Positions 35,003 through 43,799 of a DNA stretch of 64,000 nucleotides are shown here, one piece after another. A model generated the notes under the pieces. The model saw only the letters and a list, made by a program, of their open reading frames with translations, did not search any database and was not told the origin of the DNA. The DNA comes from Lichenicoccus sp965276875. Lineage in GTDB: Bacteria; Pseudomonadota; Alphaproteobacteria; Acetobacterales; Acetobacteraceae. A program made the position numbers and the translations under genes. Each line of letters starts with the position of its first letter. Position 1 is the stretch's first letter. The stretch is taken from positions 1,922,001 through 1,986,000 of the forward strand of contig NZ_OZ255701.1 of the NCBI RefSeq assembly GCF_965276875.1, in the 5' to 3' direction.

Positions 35003-35045
35003 CTCTGCCTCTGGACACCGGCAAAGGCAAGCCTTTGCAATCCTT
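35003..35045. repeat. REP-like intergenic dyad repeat
   Basis: The gap between dnaB and hldE contains overlapping short dyads built from the word AAAGGC and its complement. The clearest is GCAAAGGCAAGCCTTTGC (35021-35038), preceded by AAAGGCTCTGCCTCTGGACACC. From memory, similar GC-rich modules (a CTCTGCC...GGACCCCGCCAAAGG pattern) recur between genes in Acetobacteraceae and some other alphaproteobacteria. It could also terminate hldE, although no U-rich tail follows. Confidence 0.45.
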
Positions 35046-35049
35046 TAAT

Positions 35050-36513
35050 TCACTGGGTTGGGTCTGGGGCAGAGCGGATTCGCGCAATCGCCGCGGTGGT
35101 GGATTGCTCGGCCACCAGCGGCGCCAGCACCAGCTTGCCGCCGGCTTCCTGCACCAAGTCGGCGCCCACCACCTCGCCTGGCGCGTAGTCAGCCCCTTTG
35201 ACCAGCACGTCGGGCAGCAGCGCGCGGATCAGGTCGAGTGGTGTGTCCTCGTCGAAGCAGACGACGCAATCGACGTGCCGGATCGCCGCGATCACCTCGG
35301 CGCGCGCCGATACCCGGTTGATCGGGCGGCCGGCACCCTTCAGCCGGCGCACGCTGTCGTCGGTGTTCAGCGCCACCACCAGGCGGTCGCATTCCGCGCG
35401 CGCTGCCGCCAGCAGCGCCACATGGCCGGAATGGAGGATGTCAAAGCAGCCGTTGGTGAAGCCGACCCGCAGCCCCTGCGCCTTCCAGCGTGCGCGCAGG
35501 CTTTGTGCATGGGACACGGTCGCCAGCACCATCGGGCCCGGGTGCTCGCCGAACTGCCGGTCGAGCAGATCGAGCTCCTGCATCACCTCGACGATGTCGG
35601 CGGTGGCGGTGCCGAGCTTGCCGACCACCACGCCGGCCGCGGCGTTGGCGATCCGCATCGCCTGCGCCATTGACCGGCCGCCGCCATGCGCCAAGGCAAG
35701 GGCCGCGATCACCGTGTCGCCGGCGCCGGACACGTCGAACACCTCGCGCGCCCGCGCCGGCACCGACAGCACCGCGCCGTCTCGCTCGACCAGCATCATG
35801 CCCTTCTCCGAGCGGGTCGCCAGGATGGCGCTCGCACCGGACTGCCGCATTACCCGACGCGCCGCCTCGGTGACCTGCTCCTCATCCTCGGCCGGCAGGC
35901 CGGCGGCGGCGGCCAGCTCGCGGGCGTTGGGCGTAATGCAGGTGGCACCCTGATAGCGCGAGAAGTCCTGGCTCTTCGGGTCGACGAACACCGCAATGCC
36001 CCGCGCCGCAGCACGAGCGATCGCGTGGGCGATCACGCGCGGCCCGCAGACCCCCTTGCCGTAATCCGACAGTACCAGAACCGCCGCGCCGCCGATATGC
36101 TCGTCGATGGCCGCGATCAGCGCGCGCTCCTCGTCGGCTTGCAGCGCCAGCCGGCTCTCCTCGTCGGTGCGCACCACCTGCTGATGGGCGGCGATGAGGC
36201 GGGTCTTGCAAATCGTCGGTCGCGCAGGCGTTGCCACCAGCCCGGAGACGGCGCAGCCCTGGGCCGCGATGATCGCCCGCAGCGCCGTCCCGGCCGTATC
36301 CTCGCCGAGCAGCCCGACCAGCACCGCGCGGCCGCCGAGTGAGAGGATGTTGCTGGCGACGTTCCCAACCCCGCCGGCCATCTCGCGTGTTCGTGTCAGG
36401 CGCAGCACGCCGACCGGGGCTTCGGGCGAAATCCGCTCCATCTCGCCATAGACGAAGCGGTCGAGCATCACGTCGCCGACGCACAGCACGGAAATCGCCG
36501 AAAAGTCCATCAT
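35050..36513 (-). CDS. hldE: Bifunctional heptose-7-phosphate kinase/heptose-1-phosphate adenylyltransferase
   Basis: 487 residues, the usual fused length. The N-terminal PfkB-type kinase has GGVGNVASN near residue 47 and the catalytic GAGDTVIAALALA near residue 265. The C-terminal nucleotidyltransferase has FTNGCFDILHSGHVALL near residue 353, with the HXGH motif. It makes ADP-D-glycero-beta-D-manno-heptose for the LPS inner core. The start overlaps the gmk stop by four bases. Other ADP-heptose genes (hldD, gmhA, gmhB) are not in the window. Confidence 0.96.
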   Translation of the reverse strand: MMDFSAISVLCVGDVMLDRFVYGEMERISPEAPVGVLRLTRTREMAGGVGNVASNILSLGGRAVLVGLLGEDTAGTALRAIIAAQGCAVSGLVATPARPTICKTRLIAAHQQVVRTDEESRLALQADEERALIAAIDEHIGGAAVLVLSDYGKGVCGPRVIAHAIARAAARGIAVFVDPKSQDFSRYQGATCITPNARELAAAAGLPAEDEEQVTEAARRVMRQSGASAILATRSEKGMMLVERDGAVLSVPARAREVFDVSGAGDTVIAALALAHGGGRSMAQAMRIANAAAGVVVGKLGTATADIVEVMQELDLLDRQFGEHPGPMVLATVSHAQSLRARWKAQGLRVGFTNGCFDILHSGHVALLAAARAECDRLVVALNTDDSVRRLKGAGRPINRVSARAEVIAAIRHVDCVVCFDEDTPLDLIRALLPDVLVKGADYAPGEVVGADLVQEAGGKLVLAPLVAEQSTTAAIARIRSAPDPTQ

Positions 36514-37154
36514 GCCCCAAAGCTCGCCACCAATCGGCGGACGGGGTGCTGGCGCGGCGTGCGCAGCCGGGCCGCGTGCAGCACCGCGCGCGCCTCGCGC
36601 ACCGAGCGGTCGAGCTCGCTATTGACGATCACATGGTCGAACTCGTCCCAGTGCGCGACCTCGTCGCGGGCCGCGCGCATCCGTCTGCCGATCTCCTGCG
36701 GATCGTCGGAGGCACGCGTGCGCAGCCGCTGCTCAAGCACATCGAGCGAAGGCGGCAACACGAACAGACCGACGACGTCCTCGGGCAATGCCGCACGCAT
36801 CTGCCGGTGGCCCTGCCAGTCGATGTCGAACACCATGTCGTGGCCGGCGGCGAGCCAGTCCTCGACCGGAGCGCGCGGCGTGCCGTAGCCGCGGCCGAAC
36901 ACGTCCGCCCATTCCAGCAGCGCACCACCTTGCGCCATTGCGTCGAATTCCTCGCGCGTGCGGAAAAAATAATGCACGCCTTCGACCTCGCCAGCACGCG
37001 AAGGCCGCGTGGTGACGCTGACCGAATGCTTCAGCTCCGGCTCGGTCGCACACAGCGCCTCGGCGATGGTGCTCTTGCCGGCCCCGGAGGGCGCGGACAG
37101 CACCAGGCAGACACCTCGTCGGGTTGTGGGCAGAGGGTCTGGCTCGTCAGTCAT
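36510..37154 (-). CDS. gmk: Guanylate kinase
   Basis: 214 residues. The P-loop SAPSGAGKST lies near residue 20, the GMP-binding SVTTRPSRAGEVEGVHYFF near residue 45, and DIDWQGHRQM near residue 105. It phosphorylates GMP to GDP. The ATG at 37154 has AAGGTG eight bases upstream; an in-frame start at 37193 would add 13 residues with no support. It is coupled to hldE, an unusual pairing since gmk more often neighbours rpoZ or yicC. Confidence 0.96.
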   Translation of the reverse strand: MTDEPDPLPTTRRGVCLVLSAPSGAGKSTIAEALCATEPELKHSVSVTTRPSRAGEVEGVHYFFRTREEFDAMAQGGALLEWADVFGRGYGTPRAPVEDWLAAGHDMVFDIDWQGHRQMRAALPEDVVGLFVLPPSLDVLEQRLRTRASDDPQEIGRRMRAARDEVAHWDEFDHVIVNSELDRSVREARAVLHAARLRTPRQHPVRRLVASFGA

Positions 37155-37242
37155 GGTCCGCACCTTATCCGAAAGTGTCTTACGGCGAACCATCCGCCAG
37201 GCGGCGCGTCATGCCGGGGTATCGAAAAGCGAGGAGTGTCGC

Positions 37243-38268
37243 ATGGAACAGAGATATCTCGGCCGCTCCGGCTTCAGGGTGCCGGTGCTCAGCCTCGGCA
37301 CCGGCACCTTCGGCGGCAGCAACGAGTTCTTCCGCGCCTGGGGCGACACCGACGTCAAGGGCGCCACCCGGCTGGTGGATATCTGCCTCGAGGCCGGGTT
37401 GAACATGTTCGACAGCGCCGACATCTATTCGGCAGGTGCCGCCGAGGAGGTGCTCGCCGGGGCAATCCAGGGGCGACGCGACAAGGTCATCATCTCGACC
37501 AAGGCGACCTTCCGCGCCGGCGACGGGCCGAACGATGTCGGTTCCTCGCGCTTCCACCTGATCGAGGCGGCCGAGCGTGCGCTCAAGCGGCTTGGCACCG
37601 ACCATATCGACCTGTTCCAGTTGCATGGCTACGACGCCAGGACGCCGGCCGAGGAGACCCTGACCGCGCTCGACGATCTCGTCCGCGCTGGTAAGATCCG
37701 CTATATCGGGGTCTCGAACTGGTCCGGTTGGCACCTGATGAAGGCGCTGAGCCTCTCGGAGCGCCATAACCTGACCCGCTATGTGGCGCACCAGGCGTAC
37801 TATTCCCTGGTCGGTCGCGACTACGAGTGGGAGTTGATGCCGCTCGGCATTGAGCAGGGTGTCGGCGCCGTTGTCTGGAGTCCGCTCGGCTGGGGCCGGC
37901 TCACCGGCAAAATCCGTCGCGGCCAGCCGCTGCCCGAGGGCTCGCGGCTGCACAAGACCGCCGCCATGGGACCGCCGGTGCCGGACGAGCACGTCTTTAC
38001 CGTGGTCGAGGCGATCGACCGCATCGCCGACGAGACCGGTAAGACCGTGCCGCAGATCGCGCTCAACTGGGTGTTGCAGCGCCCGACCGTGGCCAACGTC
38101 ATCGTCGGCGCCCGCAACGAGGAGCAGCTTCGCCAGAACCTCGGCGCCGTGGGCTGGAACCTCACCGCCGCGCAGGTTGCGTCCCTGGATGCGGCGAGCG
38201 CCGTGACCATACCCTACCCGTACTGGCACCAGGCCAGCTTCGCCGAGCGCAACCCGCCACCGGTTTGA
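37243..38268 (+). CDS. Aldo/keto reductase
   Basis: 341 residues forming a TIM-barrel NADPH-dependent reductase. The catalytic Asp/Tyr lie in FDSADIYSAGAAEEVL near residue 55 (DXXXXY), the Lys in ISTKATF near residue 86 and the His in LFQLHGYD near residue 127. The late IVGARNEEQLRQNL near residue 290 binds cofactor phosphate. GAGGAG lies seven bases before the ATG at 37243; the longer upstream frame is antisense to gmk. It belongs to the YhdN/AKR11-like groups. The substrate is unknown. Confidence 0.92.
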   Translation: MEQRYLGRSGFRVPVLSLGTGTFGGSNEFFRAWGDTDVKGATRLVDICLEAGLNMFDSADIYSAGAAEEVLAGAIQGRRDKVIISTKATFRAGDGPNDVGSSRFHLIEAAERALKRLGTDHIDLFQLHGYDARTPAEETLTALDDLVRAGKIRYIGVSNWSGWHLMKALSLSERHNLTRYVAHQAYYSLVGRDYEWELMPLGIEQGVGAVVWSPLGWGRLTGKIRRGQPLPEGSRLHKTAAMGPPVPDEHVFTVVEAIDRIADETGKTVPQIALNWVLQRPTVANVIVGARNEEQLRQNLGAVGWNLTAAQVASLDAASAVTIPYPYWHQASFAERNPPPV

Positions 38269-38296
38269 GCGCAATCTAAGGCAAGAGCCCCGGCTA

Positions 38297-38312
38297 TGTT
38301 TCACGTGAAACA
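38297..38312. promoter_or_regulatory. parS: parS centromere site for ParB
   Basis: TGTTTCACGTGAAACA is a perfect 16-base palindrome identical to the canonical chromosomal parS. It lies in the 46-base gap between the convergent aldo/keto reductase and rsmD genes, so it does not interrupt coding. ParB-CTP clamps load at such sites and spread, and ParA then segregates the origin region. Only one perfect copy is seen in this window. It suggests the window is within tens of kilobases of the replication origin. Confidence 0.92.
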
Positions 38313-38314
38313 AT

Positions 38315-38878
38315 CTACAGGCTGCCGAGCCGCCATACCGAGAGCCGTGCGGCACCATGGTGGCGCTCGGCGAGGAGGGTGTCCGGGGGAACCGGCGGGT
38401 CTTCGTCTCGCGCTGTCTCGGCGACGATGAGGGCGCCGGCCGCAATCCAGCCGCTATGCCGCAACGCCGGCAGCGCGCGAGCAATCAGGTCCTGACGATA
38501 GGGTGGGTCGAGAAGCACCAAGCTGCGCGCACCATGCGGTCCTGGCGGCGACGGCCGGGTCGAATCCACGCCCACGATCGAGCGCGCCGAGGCACCGAGT
38601 GCTTCGATATTGGCGTGCAGACAGTGCCGCGCGGCCGGATCGGTCTCGAAAAACGCCGCGTTGGGCGCGCCACGCGACAGCGCCTCCAGGCCAAGTGCGC
38701 CGGTGCCGGCAAAGGCATCCAGGACGGTGCAGTCAGGCCAGGGGACCGACCATGGCGCATGGGTGAGCATGTCGAATAGGGCTTGGCGGACCCGGTCGGC
38801 GGTCGGCCGCGTCGATGCTGATTTGGTTGTCACGAGCGGGCGTCCGCGCCAGGTGCCGGCGACAATACGCACGGGCAC
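38315..38878 (-). CDS. rsmD: 16S rRNA (guanine966-N2)-methyltransferase RsmD
   Basis: 187 residues. RIVAGTWRGRPL at the N-terminus and STRPTADRVRQALFDML near residue 22 are RsmD signatures. The SAM-binding site is VLDAFAGTGALGLEALSRG near residue 52 and the catalytic motif is LLDPPYRQ near residue 122. The start is a GTG directly after the TGA of the pseudouridine synthase gene, so translation is coupled. It methylates G966 of 16S rRNA during 30S assembly. Confidence 0.95.
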   Translation of the reverse strand: MPVRIVAGTWRGRPLVTTKSASTRPTADRVRQALFDMLTHAPWSVPWPDCTVLDAFAGTGALGLEALSRGAPNAAFFETDPAARHCLHANIEALGASARSIVGVDSTRPSPPGPHGARSLVLLDPPYRQDLIARALPALRHSGWIAAGALIVAETARDEDPPVPPDTLLAERHHGAARLSVWRLGSL

Positions 38879-39634
38879 TCAGCGACGTGGCGCCGGGCCG
38901 AGGCCTGCGATCTGCTCGCGCAGCACCTTGCCCGGCACCTCCTCCAGCTCCCTGCGCCCGAGCGATCCGAGCGGAAATGGGCCGTAGGCCGTGCGGATCA
39001 GGCGCGAGACATGCAGGTTCAGGCTCGCCATGACACGCCGGATTTCCCGGTTGCGGCCTTCCCGCAAAGCCACGGTGAGCCAGGCATTGTCGCCCTTGCG
39101 GCCGTCCAGACCGGCCTCGATCGGACCGTAGCGCACGCCCTCGATCGTTGGACCCTCGCTCAACGCCGCCAGTTGCCGCTCGTCGACGACGCCGAACACG
39201 CGCACCCGGTAGCGCCGGAGCCAGCCGTTGGCCGGCAATTCGAGGCGCCGCGCCAGGCCGCCGTCATTGGTCAGCAAAAGCAGGCCCTCGCTGTTCAGAT
39301 CGAGCCGGCCGATGCTGACTACCCGCGGCAGGCCGGGCGGCAGGGAGGCAAACACCGTCGCCCTGCCCTGTGGATCGCGATGCGTGGTGACCAGGCCGTC
39401 CGGCTTGTGGTAGCGCCACAGCCGGGCGCGATCCGGCGGCTCGACCGGACTGCCATCGACCAGCACGAGGTCGCCCGGCTGCACGAAGCTCGCCGGGTGG
39501 CTGACGACATTGTTGTTCAGCACGACCCGCGACTGCTCGAGCATCTTCTCGGCATCCCGTCTGCTGGCGACACCCGCGCGGGCCAGCCATTTCGCAATGC
39601 GTTCGCCGCGTGACTCTTCGGCTTGCGGGCTCAT
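38879..39634 (-). CDS. rluB: RluB/RsuA-family pseudouridine synthase
   Basis: 251 residues. An S4 RNA-binding domain (ERIAKWLARAGVASRRDAEK) opens the protein, followed by the catalytic region GRLDLNSEGLLLLTNDG near residue 108 with the nucleophilic Asp, and REGRNREIRRV near residue 195. Sequence and length fit RluB, which modifies U2605 of 23S rRNA; RluE or RsuA cannot be fully excluded. It lacks the long basic C-terminal extension of many alphaproteobacterial homologues. It sits between the PuuD-like gene (four-base overlap) and rsmD. Confidence 0.9.
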   Translation of the reverse strand: MSPQAEESRGERIAKWLARAGVASRRDAEKMLEQSRVVLNNNVVSHPASFVQPGDLVLVDGSPVEPPDRARLWRYHKPDGLVTTHRDPQGRATVFASLPPGLPRVVSIGRLDLNSEGLLLLTNDGGLARRLELPANGWLRRYRVRVFGVVDERQLAALSEGPTIEGVRYGPIEAGLDGRKGDNAWLTVALREGRNREIRRVMASLNLHVSRLIRTAYGPFPLGSLGRRELEEVPGKVLREQIAGLGPAPRR

Positions 39635-40353
39635 CGGCGCGTCGCCGCCTCCACCAGCGCCTCGAACACGCGCGCGTCACCCGGATCGATCAGGAACTCC
39701 GGATGCCATTGCAGCCCGAGACAGAACCGCAAGCTTGGGTCCTCGATGCCCTCGATGACGCCGTCCGGCGCGCGGGCGTTGATCCTTGCGCGTCCGGGAT
39801 CGCGCACCGCTTGATGGTGCGATGAATTCACCTGCATCGTCTCGGCGCCGACGATGCGGTGCAGCGTCGTGCCCGGCAGCACGCTGACCACATGCCCCGG
39901 CTGATGGCGCGGGTTCGGCTGTTCGTGCGGCAGGGCATCCGGCAGTTCGTCCGGAATATGCTGGATCAGGCTGCCGCCGAATGCCACCGCCAGCAGCTGC
40001 TGGCCGCCGCAGATCCCCAACGTCGGCAGGTCGCGTGCGAGGGCCGCGCGCAGCAAAGCAAGTTCGGCCGCCGTGCGGGCGGCCTTGAGACTGATAGTTT
40101 CGTGGGCGGCACCGCCGCCATAGAGCGCGGGATCCACATCGAAGGCGCCCCCGGTGACCACCAGGCCGTCGAGGCGTTCGATCAAGTCATCGGCGCGTGC
40201 CGCATGATGCGCCAATGCCACCGGCAGACCGCCGGCATCGGCGATGCTGTCCATGTAGTTCTCGCGCAGAGCATACCAGGGGTAGGCGGAATAGCCGGAG
40301 CCGGACGCTTCGCTGTCCAGGGTAACGCCGATCATTGGCCGCAAGGATGTCAT
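39631..40353 (-). CDS. PuuD-like class I glutamine amidotransferase hydrolase
   Basis: 240 residues. The nucleophile elbow GICGGQQLLAV near residue 97 and LGLQWHPEF near residue 210 give the Cys-His-Glu triad. GLVVTGGAFDVDPALYG near residue 62 is typical of gamma-glutamyl-gamma-aminobutyrate hydrolases. It probably cleaves gamma-glutamyl compounds in polyamine catabolism, but no puuABC genes are nearby, so the substrate is open. The ATG at 40353 starts right at the conserved IGVTLDSE block; no clear ribosome site is seen. Confidence 0.85.
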   Translation of the reverse strand: MTSLRPMIGVTLDSEASGSGYSAYPWYALRENYMDSIADAGGLPVALAHHAARADDLIERLDGLVVTGGAFDVDPALYGGGAAHETISLKAARTAAELALLRAALARDLPTLGICGGQQLLAVAFGGSLIQHIPDELPDALPHEQPNPRHQPGHVVSVLPGTTLHRIVGAETMQVNSSHHQAVRDPGRARINARAPDGVIEGIEDPSLRFCLGLQWHPEFLIDPGDARVFEALVEAATRR

Positions 40354-40412
40354 GCGGCTGTAGCTAGGGCAAAACTCGCCCGGGCGGAAACGGGTTGTTG
40401 GGAGCGGCCGGA

Positions 40413-40883
40413 ATGGATGAACAGGCAGGTCAGATCGTGCGGTTTCCGATGGCGCTGGCCCTGGAGCAGGCGCGGGCGGCGTCAGTGCGCGGCGAAGTTC
40501 CAGTGGGAGCCGCGGTGCTGGCCCCGGATGGCACCCTCCTGGCCAGCGCCGGCAACCAGATACAGGCGCTGCATGACGCCTCCGCCCATGCCGAACTGCT
40601 TGCCATGCGCGCGGCCGCGGCGCGCATCGGCAGCCCGCGGCTTGCCGGCTGCACCTTGGTGGCAAGCCTCGAGCCATGCCCAATGTGCGCCGGGGCGGCG
40701 TCGCATTTCCGGATTGCGCGACTCGTCTTTGGCGCCTACGACGCCAAGGGAGGCGGCGTCGAGCATGGCCCGCGGCTGTTCGCGCAACCAGGCTGCCTGC
40801 ACCGGCCGATCGTCAGCGGCGGCGTACGGGAGGCTGAGTCCGCGGCACTGCTGCGGGAATTTTTCGAAAACCGGCGCGGCTAA
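40413..40883 (+). CDS. tadA: tRNA-specific adenosine deaminase TadA
   Basis: 156 residues. Zinc and catalytic residues are in DASAHAELLAM near residue 53 (HAE) and SLEPCPMCAGA near residue 85 (PCXXC). It deaminates A34 to inosine in tRNA-Arg(ACG). GGGAG lies about eight bases before the ATG at 40413; two TTGs upstream are less likely. The gene is divergent from the PuuD-like gene with only 59 bases between, so both promoters lie close together. Confidence 0.9.
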   Translation: MDEQAGQIVRFPMALALEQARAASVRGEVPVGAAVLAPDGTLLASAGNQIQALHDASAHAELLAMRAAAARIGSPRLAGCTLVASLEPCPMCAGAASHFRIARLVFGAYDAKGGGVEHGPRLFAQPGCLHRPIVSGGVREAESAALLREFFENRRG

Positions 40884-40982
40884 CCAAGGTTTCATCGGCG
40901 CGTAGTGCTGCGGTGCGGCGCACCGGCCCATATAGCCCCTATCTACCTTATTCAAACCCGCATGCCGATGAACAGGAAAATC

Positions 40983-42596
40983 ATGCCAATGAAGTCTGGT
41001 TCCGACACTCCGATGCCCGCCACGGTTTCCAGCCGCGCCGGACGCCGCTCGGGTCGTGCCGCACTGGTCGCCGTCCTCGTGGCCGGCTCGACCTTGGGTG
41101 GTTTCACCGCCGGCAGCTTCGACACGCGCCCAGCTTTCGCGCAAGGCAACGCGGCTCAAAGCGGTGCGATCACCCCGCAGATGAAGTCCGGGCAGCTGCC
41201 GAACTTCGTTGGCCTCGTCAAGCAGGTCACGCCCGCGGTGGTTTCGATCACGTCGATCCTCAAGCCAGGCGCGCTCGAGGACGAGCAGGGCGGCGGGGGC
41301 GGCATGCAAGGCGGAGGCGGCATGCAGGGTGGCCAGCAACAGATGCCCTTTCCGTTCGGCTTCCCGTTCCAGATGCCCCAAGCCAACCCGCATCAGGTCA
41401 TTGAGGCGCGCGGCTCGGGCTTTATCATTTCCGCGGACGGTGACGTCGTCACCAACAATCACGTCGTTAAGGACGCCAAGTCGGTCACCGTGACCCTGAG
41501 TGACGGCACCACCCTGCCGGCAAAGATCGTGGGCACCGATGCGCGCACCGACCTTGCCCTGCTGCACATCAAGCGCGCCGAAGAGTTCCCCTTCATCCAG
41601 CTCGGCAACTCCGCCGATGTCGAGCCTGGCGAATGGGTCGTGGCTGTCGGCAACCCGTTCGGTCTGGGCGGTACTGTCACGGCGGGCATCGTCTCGGCAC
41701 TCGGCCGCAACATCGGCGACGGTCCCTACGACTCCTTCCTGCAGGTCGACGCGCCGATTAATCGCGGCAACTCGGGCGGCCCACTCTTCACCCAGAACGG
41801 CAAGGTGGTCGGCGTCAACACCGCGATCATCACCCCTACGGGCGGCTCCGTCGGCATCGGGTTCGCGATCCCATCCAACACCGTCCGTGAGATCGTGGCG
41901 CAACTCAAGGCGCATGGTAAGGTCACCCGCGGGTTTCTGGGCGTGACGGCACAGGAGATCACGCCAGCCATGGCGAAGGCATTGGCGCTGCCGAACTCGA
42001 TCGGCAATCCGCCAAACGGCGCACTGGTCGCTGACGTCACATCCAAATCTCCGGCCCAGAATGCCGGAGTCAAGCCGGGCGATGTGATCACCGCGGTCAA
42101 CGGCACGAGAATCAAGAACCCGCGCGAACTGGCGGTCGACATCGCTGGCGTCGCTCCCGGAAGCAAAGCCAAGCTCTCAGTCCTGCGCAACGGCAAGGAC
42201 GAGACGCTCACCGCGTCGATCGTCAAGCTCGGCGAGAATTCGGGGTCGCAATCGGGATCCGGCAACGAGGAGTCGAACAGCCACGAATCGATCGGCGTCG
42301 GGCTTGCAGCACTTACCGATGATCTGCGCCAGCAACTCGGTGTCGATGACAGCGTGCGCGGCGCCGTAGTGCAGACCGTCAAGCCCGACTCGCCCGCCGA
42401 TCAGGCCGGGATTCGGCCCGGCGACATCATCGTGGGTGTGGGCGACCATTCCGTTGCCTCACCGCATGAGGCAGTCAATGACGTGCACACCGCGCTGAGC
42501 CACGACAAAACAGTGGCCCTTCGCATCCTGCGCGACGGCCAGAGCCTGTTCGTCGCGGTGTCTCCCGGCGGCTCGGACCAGAACGACCAGGGCTGA
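40983..42596 (+). CDS. Periplasmic Do/DegP-family serine protease
   Basis: 537 residues. A signal peptide (RRSGRAALVAVLVAGSTLGG) ends near PAFA-QG. The trypsin-like triad is His in TNNHVVKD, Asp in RTDLALLHIK and Ser in NRGNSGGPLF (residues about 160, 190 and 264). Two PDZ domains follow (about residues 320-410 and 430-530). Between strands of the protease domain lies a Gly/Met/Gln-rich loop (GGGGMQGG, then PFPFGFPFQMP), the LA loop of DegP-type enzymes. Several ATGs compete: 40962, 40968, 40983 and 40989. I prefer 40983 because CAGGA lies a few bases before it. It degrades or refolds misfolded envelope proteins. Confidence 0.93.
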   Translation: MPMKSGSDTPMPATVSSRAGRRSGRAALVAVLVAGSTLGGFTAGSFDTRPAFAQGNAAQSGAITPQMKSGQLPNFVGLVKQVTPAVVSITSILKPGALEDEQGGGGGMQGGGGMQGGQQQMPFPFGFPFQMPQANPHQVIEARGSGFIISADGDVVTNNHVVKDAKSVTVTLSDGTTLPAKIVGTDARTDLALLHIKRAEEFPFIQLGNSADVEPGEWVVAVGNPFGLGGTVTAGIVSALGRNIGDGPYDSFLQVDAPINRGNSGGPLFTQNGKVVGVNTAIITPTGGSVGIGFAIPSNTVREIVAQLKAHGKVTRGFLGVTAQEITPAMAKALALPNSIGNPPNGALVADVTSKSPAQNAGVKPGDVITAVNGTRIKNPRELAVDIAGVAPGSKAKLSVLRNGKDETLTASIVKLGENSGSQSGSGNEESNSHESIGVGLAALTDDLRQQLGVDDSVRGAVVQTVKPDSPADQAGIRPGDIIVGVGDHSVASPHEAVNDVHTALSHDKTVALRILRDGQSLFVAVSPGGSDQNDQG

Positions 42597-42614
42597 TCCG
42601 ACCGGGCCATGGCG

Positions 42615-42905
42615 TCAGCTATGGCCCACCTGCCCGTGTGACATCTGGGCGAACAGCGCGCCACGCATTTCGCTGGCGCAGCGGGTGAGGCTGGCGAACA
42701 GGCGCAAGGCATCAACGCCGCCCTGATCGGCGACGGTGCCTTGCGCCATCTCGTCTGCCAGCGCCTCGGCGCGACTGGCGACAATGTTGATCGCCCGGTC
42801 CAGCGCCGCCCGCGCCAACGCCAGCTGGTTGGTCTCGTCGAGTGTCTCCCACCGTATGTCCACCGCACCCACGCCCAGAAATGTTGTCCAGGCAGCATGC
42901 GCCAA
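42615..42905 (-). CDS. Small helical protein of unknown function
   Basis: 96 residues, predicted mostly alpha-helical (ETLDETNQLALARAALDRAI, then GVDALRLFASLTRCASEMRG), with ordinary composition unlike the Arg-rich shadow frames around it. The only starts are TTG at 42905 or later GTGs; an ATG is absent, so the N-terminus is uncertain. No family is recognised. It lies between the protease and the dienelactone hydrolase on the opposite strand. A stem of GGGCCAT/ATGGCCC (42604-42627) at its 3' end could act as a shared terminator with the protease gene. Confidence 0.55.
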   Translation of the reverse strand: MAHAAWTTFLGVGAVDIRWETLDETNQLALARAALDRAINIVASRAEALADEMAQGTVADQGGVDALRLFASLTRCASEMRGALFAQMSHGQVGHS

Positions 42906-42944
42906 AGAGATTAAGCTTCGGTTTCCGCTTTTGGAGACAAATGA

Positions 42945-43691
42945 ATGATCATCAGGAGCGACGAGGTCGCCGATGTGGCGACACCAACCGGCTCAATGCG
43001 GCTGCATGTAGTGCGGCCGGCGCTGCCCGGGCACTTCGGCGGCGTGGTGTTGTTCTCGGAAATCTATCAGGTCACCGACCCGATCCGCCGGCTCGCCGCA
43101 TTCGTGGCCGGCCTCGGACACGTCGTTGCAGTGCCGGAGATCTATCACGAATACGAGACCGCCGGCACCGCCCTCGCCTACGATCCCGCCGGCACCGAAC
43201 GCGGCAATGCGCTGAAATACACCAAGCCCATCGCCGCGTTCGATGATGACGCCCGCGCCGCTCTGTCATTCCTGGAGGAGCATCCGGCCTGTTCCGGCCG
43301 GCTCGCCAGCATGGGCGTCTGTCTCGGCGGCCATCTCGCTTTTCGCGCCGCCCTCGATCCGCGCGTCCGCGCCGCTGCCTGCTTTTATGCGACCGACCTG
43401 CACTCCGGCACGCTTGGCGCAACGAAGCAGGACGACAGCCTCGCGCGCATCGGCGAACTCAGCGCCGATACGCTGTTCGTCTGGGGTCGCCACGACCCAC
43501 ATGTGCCGTTCGCCGGGCGACAATTGCTGCGCGAGCGGCTCGAAGAAGCGGGCGCACGCTATGAGTGGCATGAGGTGGAAGCCGCGCACGCGTTCCTGCG
43601 CGATGAGGGGCCGCGCTACGATCCGGCCTTGTTGCTCGCCGCGATCACCTGGTTGCAGGCGCTGTTCGCCCGTACCATCGCTCTTGCCTGA
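42945..43691 (+). CDS. Dienelactone hydrolase-family protein
   Basis: 248 residues, alpha/beta hydrolase. The nucleophile is Cys in SMGVCLGGHLAF near residue 127, with Asp in VWGRHDPHVPF near residue 187 and His in AAHAFLRDE near residue 218, the Cys-Asp-His triad of carboxymethylenebutenolidases. No aromatic-degradation genes surround it, so it is probably a general hydrolase. The ATG at 42945 overlaps no neighbour. Confidence 0.9.
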   Translation: MIIRSDEVADVATPTGSMRLHVVRPALPGHFGGVVLFSEIYQVTDPIRRLAAFVAGLGHVVAVPEIYHEYETAGTALAYDPAGTERGNALKYTKPIAAFDDDARAALSFLEEHPACSGRLASMGVCLGGHLAFRAALDPRVRAAACFYATDLHSGTLGATKQDDSLARIGELSADTLFVWGRHDPHVPFAGRQLLRERLEEAGARYEWHEVEAAHAFLRDEGPRYDPALLLAAITWLQALFARTIALA

Positions 43692-43799
43692 ACGGTTCGT
43701 GTAACCTCCGTCCGTGCGCCGCCGAATATCTGTTTGTGCCTGCATCCGCCGGTTCCCGGCGCCCGTGTACTCCATGAGGGACTTTGGAGAGTGAGACCC

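Noticed and set aside
42604..42627. Stem GGGCCAT/ATGGCCC as a strong terminator
   Set aside because: Only seven pairs, a ten-base loop and no T run; it also overlaps the end of a possible gene. Mentioned only as a weak candidate.
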